Below are positions 10,674 through 21,100 of a stretch of DNA of 64,000 nucleotides, piece by piece. Every line of letters starts with the position of its first letter. Positions within the stretch are counted from its first letter, which is position 1. The translations under genes and the position numbers were made by a program. The DNA is taken from contig VFIW01000059.1 of NCBI GenBank assembly GCA_006386115.1, positions 62,001-126,000 on the forward strand. The letters run 5' to 3'. Under the pieces are notes generated by a model. It ran no database searches. It was not told the origin of the DNA and was given only the letters and a program-made list of their open reading frames with translations. The stretch is from Globisporangium splendens (taxonomy: Eukaryota > Oomycota > Peronosporomycetes > Pythiales > Pythiaceae).

Positions 10674-12261
10674 CGAACGCGACGTGTGCATACACGCTTG
10701 ACAGTGTGGTCTAGTCTTCGTCGACGTTCACGGTCACGAGTGCTTTCACCGCTGACTTGCTGATCAAGGTCGAGTGCACTGCTGCAAACCAAGAGAAGTG
10801 GACGCTCGGGCTCGACCCCGTCAACTTTTTGTGGCAAGTCAACAAGGTCGCGCAGCCTCCAGGCATGGAAAACGGTCAGCGTGGCGCTGTCGTCGACTTT
10901 TTCGGGTGGCCGTACAAGGATATCGAGGCTGAGTGCCAGGATTTTCTGAGCAAAGCCGGGTACATGGACATCAAGATCCCTCCATCGCAGGAATCGCTGT
11001 TCTCGAACCAGTGGACGTTCGAAGACCAGCGGAACCCGTGGTACATCACGTACCAGCCCATGAGCTGCCGCCTGTACTCGCTCCTGGGCTCGCACTCGGA
11101 GTTGCGTTCCATGACCCAAACGTGCCGCGCCAACGGCGTTCATGTGTACGCCGATGCAATCGTGAACCACATGGCGAGCGGTGGCAACGACGTGTACATG
11201 GCGCATCGCAAGGACAACGGCAACAACAATTGCGCCAAGTGGGGATCCAAGTCGAGCACGAAGGGCTCGCCGTATTTCACGCACTCGTACCAGTACACTG
11301 CCAGCTCGTACACTGGGCAACGACCCGCGATGGAGTACCCTGCGGTGCCGTTTGGCCCGACGGATTTCCACTGCGAACGCAGGACCGGCGACTCAAGAGA
11401 TCCATTGTACTTGGAGACGCAGTGGCTGCTTGGTCTCTCAAACTTGAACACGCGCAAACCATACGTCCGCGAGCGCATCGCGCAGTACTTTGTCGACTTG
11501 CTAGGCATCGGCATCAGCGACCTGCGTGTCGATGCAATCAAGCGCATTGGTCCGGATGCCGCGGCAATCTTTGGTTTGCTCAACAAGTACTTGGGCGGCA
11601 GCTTCCCAGAAGACTTTGTGTCCTGGGGCGAAGTCGTGATCAGCGGCGATGCCGACATTGTCGCGTGTAATCCAAGCTCGAGCTACAATTTCTACACGGG
11701 GCTGGACGCCAAGTTTCTCGCCGAAGGTATCTCCGCCAGCGACTTGGACAAACTCAAGCTCTGGTCCTGGGACTACCCCAACGACTTCCCGCTCTGTGCC
11801 TCGTGGGTCCCACCGGCGTCGCGTTTCGTGATCCAGAACGATGACCACGACCAGCAGCCCGCGGACTCGGTCACACGTCCCATGGGTGGCAAAGGCTCGG
11901 TGCTCGTGCACGACAAGGAAGTCGCCAAGCATCGCGAGTTTGAATAGGTGCTCTTCACGCATCGCGACACAGACTGGAAGATCCGCGTCGTGCTCAGCTC
12001 CTACACGTTCTCCCCAGACGGCTCGAACGGGTTCCCTGATGGCTTCTCGGATTGCGCAGGTTTTGACACCTCCCTGGGCAACAAATGCCTCTAGGGCGTG
12101 CCGTACGAGAAGGCGTTCCGCGCTGGTTCCTGTGGATACACGGTGGAGAACTTTGCCGGCGGCAAGTACACGCGCGTGCATCGGGACTTGGGCATCGTCA
12201 ACGCGATGCGCCAATGGATCGGGAATCTCACCGAGGTGGCGGCGACGGATGTCGGGATCAC
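10674..12261 (+). pseudogene. Alpha-amylase (GH13) pseudogene with three in-frame TAG stops
   Basis: One reading frame runs through the segment and encodes a near-complete GH13 alpha-amylase: FFGWPYKDIEAEC near the start of the barrel, ADAIVNHM (region I), LRVDAIKRIG (region II, nucleophile Asp), SWGEVV (region III, acid Glu) and NDDHDQQ (region IV, third Asp). The C-terminal part continues to about 12260 (GYTVENFAGGK). The frame is broken only by TAG codons at 10712, 11945 and 12092; no indels are seen. A signal peptide and true start are absent, because the 5' end is replaced by the Fic fragment. It is probably a dead duplicate of a secreted amylase. Confidence 0.9.
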
Positions 12262-12640
12262 TGGACCCTGCTATTGTTGTGTTTCATAAAGTGATCAAAA
12301 AGTGGTTTGTAATGGGATAAAAGAAATCATCGAACAGCAATCAACCACACATATCTTTCCCAAGATCTCGGCATGGAACTCAATGTAACTTGGAGCCTTT
12401 GAAGCTTCAGGCACAGTATTGTTCGAACAGCGGGGTTGTTTGCGCGTTCTCGGATGGCACAATCGCGCACTGATACAGTACCGATATAGACGCATGATTC
12501 CAGATCACATCAGAATCGAGAATGACACCTAGGCACATGTTATAAAGACGCTTTCTAGCACGTGCCGAGGCAGCCTGTATTCACTTGTTGTGCAGCTCGC
12601 TTCATCCATTGACGAAGAAAACGAAGGCAAGGAAACTCAT
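12262..12640. other. Intergenic stretch with a possible TATA box
   Basis: Nothing coding is visible. TTATAAAG at about 12540-12547 lies about 95 bp before the first ATG of the membrane-protein pseudogene and could be its TATA element. Confidence 0.3.
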
Positions 12641-14002
12641 ATGATGTTTGGACAACGCATGCAACAATGGCGAGATTTCTGGCAGCGCCTCGTCCACAGC
12701 CGCCGCCGCCGTGGCCAATATTCGATCGAGCGGCTCTGCGCCATGAAGCACTACAGCGACAACACGTCGCTGCTGCGCGTGTTCCTAGTGTGCGTACTCA
12801 CGACGACTCCGTCCTTCGTGGCCACCCTGTGTCTCGTCGCGATCCCAATGCAAGACCCTGCGGCCGGTTGGGACCGCAGCATCTCGACGCGGATCCGCGT
12901 CTTCTGCGGCTCCTTCCTGCTTGCTGCTGGGATCTGCTTCCGCTTGCAGGTGTTCGTGCCAGCAGCGTGCTTGGATATGCGCAAGACCGCGTTGATCGGG
13001 CTCGCCACTGGCTGCGGCAATTGTGCCGGATCGATGCTCATCGCCGCGTGCTGGGTCTTCCCCGCTCCGTTCCTCTCGACCGTGAGCATGCCGTCGTTTC
13101 TGCTTTCTTTGGCAGCGCGGTCATGTGTGCGATCGGACGGCAGAACTTGAGGGAAAATGCCACGCTCAAGTCCCAACTCGAGCGGTATCTGCGTACCATG
13201 AACTTCGAGTCCAACTTGGTGTTGATCTACCCGGTGTACAGTGCGATATTTACGTCGCTCACGGGGCTGGGCCAGTTCTCCATGGTCTTCGTGCTCCCAG
13301 TGATCAAGTGGATCCTGAAAACGCTGTTCAAGAAAATTGTCGCGGACCTCGAGGACCCCATCCCCGTCGTCACCATCACGATCGACCTCTTCAACGCGCT
13401 CTACCAATCCAAGTGCATGCAGAGCGCCGGATCGATCTGGACCACGATCGGCATCATCTCGACCGACGCCATCCAGAACGCGCACTCACTGCGACGGCTG
13501 TTTCAGTACATGCGTGAGATCGAAGCGCTGACAAACGTGGAGATTGGGTCACGGGGTATCGTCGCGTACGCGCTCGAGTTGCTTGAGACGCCGAATTAAC
13601 TCGCCTCGGAAGACCTCTTGGCGCTTCGCGCGCAATCGTGCAGCAGCATCTCCTCTCCGATGCCGACCAAGCACGTCGAACTCGTCGGAAAAGTGCACTC
13701 GGCGCAACTGAAGTTGCAGCAAAGTTCCACCAGCAAACTCTCGCTGCTGTGCTCGAGCCCCATCCCGGCAGCATGGCAAGGGGAGCCAGCGTTCAACGCA
13801 GTCGTCCCGTGGACGTCAGCCACTACTCCAGCAATTGACACGCGAGCAGGTCCAGTTCGTTCGACCCAAGTCTTGCCTCTCTCCACAGGAGCAGCTAGTG
13901 TCCGTCATAAATTGACGAGCAAGGAAAAAGCCGTGCTCTTGAAAGCGCACGCTCGAGCTTCTCTGGAAGCGCGAGTTGCTCATTCTCGTCGAGTACGTCG
14001 AA
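12641..14002 (+). pseudogene. Multipass membrane-protein gene, 5' part, decayed
   Basis: From the ATG at 12641 the frame encodes a Gln/Arg-rich start and at least three hydrophobic segments (VFLVCVLTTTPSFVATLCLV, CGSFLLAAGICFRL, the ALIGLATGCG region). A frameshift near 13100-13120 moves the frame by one base to FFGSAVMCAIGRQN and more hydrophobic segments (LVLIYPVYSAIF, FVLPVIKWIL). A TAA at 13597 interrupts that frame, which reopens, and at least one further shift is needed to reach LLILVEYVE at the Ty3 insertion point. I recall an oomycete family of similar architecture but cannot name it. Function is unknown. Confidence 0.7.
13998..14002. repeat. 5-bp target-site duplication, outer Ty3/gypsy element (left)
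   Basis: TCGAA, repeated at 28758-28762 immediately after the right LTR. Confidence 0.85.
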
Positions 14003-14366
14003 TGTGACGGATGCGTCAGCTTAGCTTCTCAAAGCTAAAGCGTGATTCGCATACGTCATTCGAAGAGATTGCAATGAACTTTGATAGCATAAAAGCACGA
14101 CAGAAAACAGAAATTGCGTATCATTGCACTCAAGTTAGTGGTGTAGTTTTTATTCGTAAATGAATCCAGTACGCAGTAGAAAAATGAAGCTAAGCGTAGG
14201 ACACTAGTAAGCATGTCTATGAGGCACTCATGGCCACTGCTTTGCCACTCCATGTACGAGCAAGCGCTAGCAAACACCCTAACTATAAATCTCACTTTCC
14301 ATTTTAAATTGATCCACTCAAGTTCCATTCCAAGCATCGTATCCCAAAGCGCCTACTACTGTGACA
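14003..14366 (+). repeat. Outer element 5' LTR
   Basis: 364 bp, TGTGAC...TGTGACA with TGT/ACA ends. It differs from the 3' LTR (28394-28757) at two bases. Confidence 0.93.
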
Positions 14367-14385
14367 TAGTAGCACTTGTCAAGTC
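14367..14385 (+). promoter_or_regulatory. Possible primer-binding site of the outer element
   Basis: The bases directly after the 5' LTR (TAGTAGCACTTGTCAAGTC) share GTAGCACTTGT with the same position in the inner element. It lacks the usual leading TGG. I cannot assign the primer tRNA. Confidence 0.35.
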
Positions 14386-14847
14386 ATCGATCCAACAGTC
14401 CAAGCTTCGATAAATCGTCATCCAAGTGTCGACAAACTGTTTTCAAGATTCGATCAGTTCTTTTCCAAGCTTCGAGAATCGCTATCCAAATTTGGATTTC
14501 ATCAACTTCGACATTTCGAATTCATCGTTTAGGGTCTAGAACCGAGCTACTGGGAGGGAGGTTCTATATCCTACTGTTGTTGTTACTGGGTGCTATAAGC
14601 GGAAAGTAACGCAGCAGATTTTGGGTTGCCGTCAAAAAATCTTTTACAGTTTCTGTAACTGGTTAGTTTGGTTGCACAGTTCGTGTGGTTCACATAGGAA
14701 ACTCTTTCATTGGGTCTGTGGTTTAGTGCCGTGTGCCTGTCCCGCCATTGAAAACACAGAGAATAACTTTCCTATATACCATCAATACTGGTGTTTGATC
14801 TACACTCGAGTGTTGCAGTAAAACTAAGAGTATTGTGAACTTAGTTC

Positions 14848-15147
14848 ATGGGAAAACGAAAAACCCGTGAACCAGAAGATACTTTTCAGCAAACCTTTGA
14901 ATCGCTTACTTCTGATTTTGAAGTTGCGCAGAAGTTGCGTCGTGATTTGTGGTTGACGACTGTTAAACAAAACAAACTCGTCAATCTCATCAGACATTTG
15001 ATTCCTGACGCTGCGAACTCGGGTGCTCGTAACGTGATTCACGAGTTCAACCTTGTTCGTCATCGAATTGCCCAACTCGAAGCCCTAGTCGTAAATTCGC
15101 TTGATCATAGTATACATCTGTATAAGAAGCGTCGTTTAAATAAATAG
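14848..15147 (+). CDS. Small ORF upstream of gag-pol in the outer element
   Basis: A 99-residue ATG-started ORF that ends 50 bp before the gag-pol ATG. It is rich in charged residues with a likely helical, coiled-coil-prone body (QKLRRDLWLTTVKQNKLVNL) and a basic tail (KKRRLNK). No domain is recognised. It may be an accessory or N-terminal gag-like protein, or a leader ORF affecting translation of gag-pol. An A/T-rich run with AAATAAATAG follows it. Confidence 0.5.
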   Translation: MGKRKTREPEDTFQQTFESLTSDFEVAQKLRRDLWLTTVKQNKLVNLIRHLIPDAANSGARNVIHEFNLVRHRIAQLEALVVNSLDHSIHLYKKRRLNK

Positions 15148-15199
15148 TTTCTTTTTTTTTGGTAGATTACGCTACGGAAAGTCCATTAGCTCCCTTACA

Positions 15200-18100
15200 A
15201 TGAGTGGAAGGAGGGGTAGAGCGAGTGAGCGTCCATCACCAAATCCAAGACCACGGCAACAGTCGAGGAGTTCTGGGCCGGAGCATCGTCAAGATCCTGC
15301 TCCAAATCCAGACTCAGCTCCGCCTTCGACTCCAGCTCCACAACCGAGTGCGGCTCCAAGTGGTCAGTCTGCTGACACAATGTCGATGCAGCAGATGCTG
15401 ATGTTCATTCATCAGCAACAACAAGTTTTCCAAGCTCAAATGCAAGCTCAAATGCAACAATCCAACTATCGCTTTGAGCAATTGCTGTCATCACAGGGGG
15501 ACAAGAAGAAGAAAGACCCACCTGTGTATGAAGGAAAATTTGGCGAAGATCTCGAATTGTGGATCTTTGCAACTGAAGAGTATTACTCAAGTAAAAAGCA
15601 GCTCATGCTTGAGAACTCTTCGCATTTTGTGACAATGATATCCAGTAACCTTGGGAAAACTGTTCTTAACTGGTATCGTTCCTTTTCGCTTCAATGTGAA
15701 GCTGAAAATGTTCACAAGACGTGGGAATTATTCAAGGTTCGCCTTCGAGCTCGGTTTCGGCCGAAAGACTTTGAGTACAACCTGCGGGAGCGACTGTTTC
15801 ATTTGAAACAATCTGGATCAATCCACGAGTATGTGTCTCGTTTCCAAGATTTGATGTCGCAATCAGAACTTGAAATTTCTGATATGGAGCAACGGTTTTA
15901 CTTCCAGAACGGCCTTCGCCCGGAAACTGTTGGGAAGATCAAAGAAGAAAGCCCAATGTTGCTTAAGGATGTGATTGAAATCGCCTCCAACTTTGAATTT
16001 GCACATTTTGTTGGCAAACCACCGAAGTCTACTTCGGCGCAACCCTCAGCATCCAAGTCCAAGAGGTTCAAGACAGCGAAGAAGCCTGAGAGGAGTTCCA
16101 TCAATGCCAACAGGCAGAGTGATTGGAAGAAGTCTGCGACATGCAACAAATGTGGCATCAAAGGTCATATTTCGCCAGATTGTAGAACTGGTGACAAGCC
16201 GAAGGAAGCTAATCGCTATGTGAGCGGTTCATTTTATGCGATCCTTCAAGTGATGGCTAAAGCGTTCAAGGATGCCGACCACCCATCAGAAGTATCAATT
16301 TTCATCGACAATGGTTGCAGTCTCAACGGAATATCCGAAGAGCTCGCACAACGACTCGGCTTAGACGTAACTGAAGATCGAAACGAAATTATGGAAGTTG
16401 ATCTGGGTTTTGGTCAAACTGTTGTCCATCCAAGACGCACCGTCGAAATGAGCCTGGAAGTTCCAGGTTTTCCTGTTATGAAAACCAACTTTCAAATCAT
16501 GCCAATACCAGAGGAAAAAGATGTCATCCTTGGCATGATGTGGCTGCGTGAGCAAAACCCAGAAATTGATTGGGTAGCGCTGCAATTGAAACCACGCAAA
16601 GAAGAAAAGCCAATTCCATTGAAGACTCCAAACGTTCGACCTTCACGCAAGATTGCTGGTCGACGAACGGCACGACTCAGTCAACAGCGTGAAATCTTCA
16701 ATTTTTATTGCCAAAATGGTCATTTTGGTGAACATGGCAAGACAGATATTATCTCTGCAAAACAACTCCAGCGTGAACTTCGCAAAAGCAAAAATATCGA
16801 AGCCATATTTGTGATCAATCCTCATGTCTCTGAGAAAGCTGAACGCTTCAAAAATCAAGGTTGGGAAGCACTTCGTGATAACCCAGCTTTCGAGACATTA
16901 TTGAAGTACCAAGACACAGTCTTTCGGACGGAGTTACCAAATTCAACTCCTCCCATTCGTGAAGGCATTGAACATGAGATCCAGTTGCAACCTGGAACGA
17001 AGCCTATATCTGTAAGGCAATGGCGTCAGAGTCCTGAACAACGCCAAGTGATTATGGATTGGACCAAAGAGATGGTCAAAGCCGGAATCATTCGTCCAAG
17101 TACGTCCGCATTTTGCGCTCCAACGTTTTGTGTGAAGAAACCTGTTGGTTGGAGAATCGTACACGATTACCGTCAACTAAATCAAGCGACCATCATGCCA
17201 GCTATCCCAATGCCAAAAAAGGAAGATACCTTCGAGGCGATGGCGGGAAGCAAGTGGTTTTCCTGTATGGATCTACTGTGGGGTTACTATCAGGTGAAAC
17301 TTCGGGAACAAGATATTCCTTTTACCGCTTTCTCAACCCCCGATGGGCTCTTTGAGTATTTAGTGACACCAATGGGACTTAGTGGAAGTCCTGGGACATT
17401 TAATCGCCTGTTACAAAGAGTTTTCAGCGATTTGCGTAATGTGATGCGCATATATTTCGATGACATCTATGTATTCACGAGAAGTGATGATGTCTCCGAG
17501 CACGTCAAAGCTCTCGACCATGTTCTCAAGCGATGTGAAGAACAAGAGCTTTATATCAAGTTGTCCAAGTGCCAATTTTGTGTGGAAGAAATTCCATGCT
17601 TAGGTGATTTCGTAGGACGTAATGGCGTTCGTATGGATCCCGACAAAGTGAAGATAATAAGAGAATGGCCAACTCCAAAGACGAAGAAGCAAATGGAAAG
17701 CTTCTTAGGTACAACCGTCTATGTTTCACGTTTTTGCCCTGACTTTGCACAATTTGCAGGTCCATTGCATGATGCAATTAAGGCAAAGAAGTCTCGTGAA
17801 GCTGTCATTCTCGATGACCGTCAATTCGCATGTTTCGAAGAACTCAAGCGCCGCTTGTCATCACCGCCTGTGCTCAAGTTACCCGACTTTACGAAGCCAT
17901 TTGGTATTCGTATGGATGCATCCAACTTCGCGGTTGGAGGCGTCTTATTCCAAAAGGAGGGAGGGTTGGAATATCCAATCGCGTACACAGGAAGGAAGAT
18001 GAAGGCTGCAGAACTCAATTATCCAGTTCGAGAACAAGAGCTGCTTGCAATCATGCATGCTCTTCGAGTTTGGCGCGTCTACTTACTCGATCGTCCATTC

Positions 18101-21100
18101 CTTGTGGAAACTGACCATAAGAGTATCGAGACAATCCTCACGCAAAAGACCACCAATCGTAGAGTGGCACGATGGTTTAATGAACTTGCTGAGTTTCAAC
18201 CGCAGTTCAAGTGGATTCCAGGAGAAAGCAACGACGTTGCAGACGCATTGTCGAGGAATCCAGACTTTGAGCATAATGCTGCTCAAGTCAGTCTGAGTGA
18301 GCTTTTGGACGCTGCTCAGAATAGGGAAATCGTAGCAAGTGTGAAAGCTACAACTACCCCTTTGAAGACTTTGATCAACAAGCGATATTCGTCAGATCAA
18401 CGACTTCAAGATATCTTGAAGAAACTCAAGAATGAGGAAGTAGTACCGAAGTACTCTTCACATGATGAACTTTTGTATTACCAAACCAAGGAAGATGAAG
18501 CTCCACGGTTGGTGATTCCAGATGACGAAGATTTGAAGAACCGTGTCGCCTATGAGAACCACGATGTGGTCACGGCAGGTCATCCTGGATATTTCAAGAC
18601 CTATGTGGCCGTACAAAAGAAGTACTATTGGCCAAGAATGTACAAGTTCATCAAGCGATATGTGAACACTTGTGAATTGTGTCAGCGCAACAAGGCTCGT
18701 CAAATGAAGCCTCCAGGTCTTTTGAATCCTGTAACGGGGTTACACTGTAACATGGTTACGCACTTGTGTTGTGCCACACAACCAAACCGAACCTTGCGGT
18801 ACGTAGAGTACGCCCAACAAGTTTAAGACCGAACCATGAGGTTCGTCGTACTTGCTCGAACCTTCACGGTGGAGCCGGCAGCCAGTCTGAGTGACGGCGC
18901 CTCCGATTGGATATAATTGAACATGCATTTCATCCAATCACATAAGACAACTAGCGTTAGTCTTTCATAGCCACTCATTGCCCCATGGGGAGTAATTACA
19001 CTTGAGATTGCTATTGTTCATAGTTACATAAAGATAATCCAGGTTGTCCTACAGAGGGCAACCTCCAACAAATAAACAGTTCCATTTTTACCGTTAACTG
19101 AGTCTTTGGTTATCGACGGTTACTCTATAGAGACCTATAGGTAACCGATTGTTGCACTGCAGGAAGCAGGCAACCGCTCTCGGAACAGAGTCCTTGAGAG
19201 AAGCGTTGATACGCTTCCTCACACACGTACCGTGCTGCGTAACTCGGAAGTGTCCGGTTACAACTGGTAGCACTTGTAGTCAATCTACGACCCGGCAGAG
19301 GTGACTGCCTGAATCGCTTCCTCAAGGATTCATAATGGCGTCAATTGACCCTGCGCAGTTCCCGCACCTCTCGGCTGAACACCGGAGTGTGCTGACCCGA
19401 ATGGCACAAGCGCTAGGCGACCAAGTCGCTCTAGACGTGCTCTCGGCGTCGCCGGAACAGCAAATCTTTCGACTCGAGCAGTTCGAGAACTTCTCGAACG
19501 CTCAGCGCCTCGAAGGAGAGCGAAGTGCGCAAGCACAAATGCAAGCCACCGCAAGCTTGACCGCAGAGATGCTGCGCTCAGCTGCTGAGTCGCGCGAAGC
19601 GCTCGAGCGAGTGGTATCTGTGGTTGCTGGTGCAGCCACGTCTTTGTCGAGTGCGGCTTCTGCGCCTCAGACACCCGCGTCCCAAACTCCCCGCCCAAGA
19701 GCTGTCAAGATCGACGCTCCGAAATTCGATGGTGCGGATGGCGACAAGCTCATCCACTGGCTACTCGCCGTGGAGCGTTGCGCCAAGGCTCAGCTCATCG
19801 ACAGCAACGAGCAGATGGTGTCTTACGCCATCTCGAACCTGCGCGGTCGAGCGTCGGAATGGGCATTCTCGACGCTGCTCGCCGATGAGTGTGCATTCGA
19901 CACGTGGGATATTTTCCGTGCGAGAATCACCGCCATGTATCAGCCTCCGAACAACGAAGTGCTGTTGCAAGGTCGTTTCTTCTCCTTGAAACAAGGGAAG
20001 CTCTCACTGGAACGATACATCCAGGAGATGAGAAGCCTGTGCGCGGCGATCACGACCAGCCCTTTGCCTGAGTCTGTGAAAGTGCCTGCGTTTCTCAACG
20101 GCCTCAACAGTGGACCAGCGCGTCAGGAGTTGTACCGACGCTTGCCGGCCACGATGGAAGATGCGATCCGCATTGCGCTCGTTGAGCAGCAATCGTTCAG
20201 AGTCAGCCGACCTGATTGGAACGCTGGCCGCCACAACGGTGCGCATCACAGCCACCGAGCAGTCACGAATGAGCGGCGCTTCCATGGTCCGACACCAATG
20301 GATCTCAGCAGCGCCGAAGTGACCTGCTTTAACTGTGGCAAGCGAGGACACTATCAGTCGAAGTGTCCCGCTCCAAGGCAGTCTGCTCCTCGCACTGGAA
20401 ATCAGGCGAGGGACTACCAAACGCCGCGCGGCAACCACGCTCATCGAGGTGGCAGATCCGCTGCGGCAAGAAAGGGAAACGGAATGTCTCAGTAGAAGCG
20501 GGACGCTCTACTGAGACAGACTCTATAGCTTCGGCGTCGCCGACTACTAGAGTCGTGCAGATGGGAAGCTTAGTCCCAGGAGCTCTTGGCAACAAGGCTC
20601 CGAGTGAGATGTTGGTATATAGCGCCGATGTGAAGGGCTATGGGAAGAAAATGACGGTTCTTGTTGACTGCGGTGCGTCACAGAACTTCGTCTCGAAGGC
20701 AGCTCTGGAACAGAGTCTGCAAGCGTATGAGCGACTTGTCCACAGTGGCAAGCGCGAGAAGATGATCGTACGTCTGGCCGATGGGTCGACAGTACACACT
20801 GAAGGGGTTCAAGTCGAACTCTCTTTCAGTTTTTGCGACTTTGTCTGCAAAGAAACGTTCGTGGTACTAGCGATGGGGTCGAGGTACGACCTCATCCTAG
20901 GGATGCCTTGGCTGGCGAAACATCAGCCTTGGATCGATTGGCGAGCACGCACAATCGGAAGCTCCACCCCTTCCTCTGATGAAGAGCGAAGGTTGCGGGA
21001 AAATTTCCACGCAATGGATGCGAGCTTTGAACACGCTGTGGCAGGGAGCCCAGCAGGAAGACATGCGGCGGCAGCGAGCCCCGCTCAAAACACTCACGCT

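Noticed and set aside
10511..11371. 286-codon minus-strand ORF across the Fic fragment and amylase
   Set aside because: Arg/Val-rich shadow of the amylase frame, with no domain and no ATG context I trust.
11501..12214. 237-codon minus-strand ORF in the amylase pseudogene
   Set aside because: Shadow frame; the opposite strand carries all the GH13 motifs.
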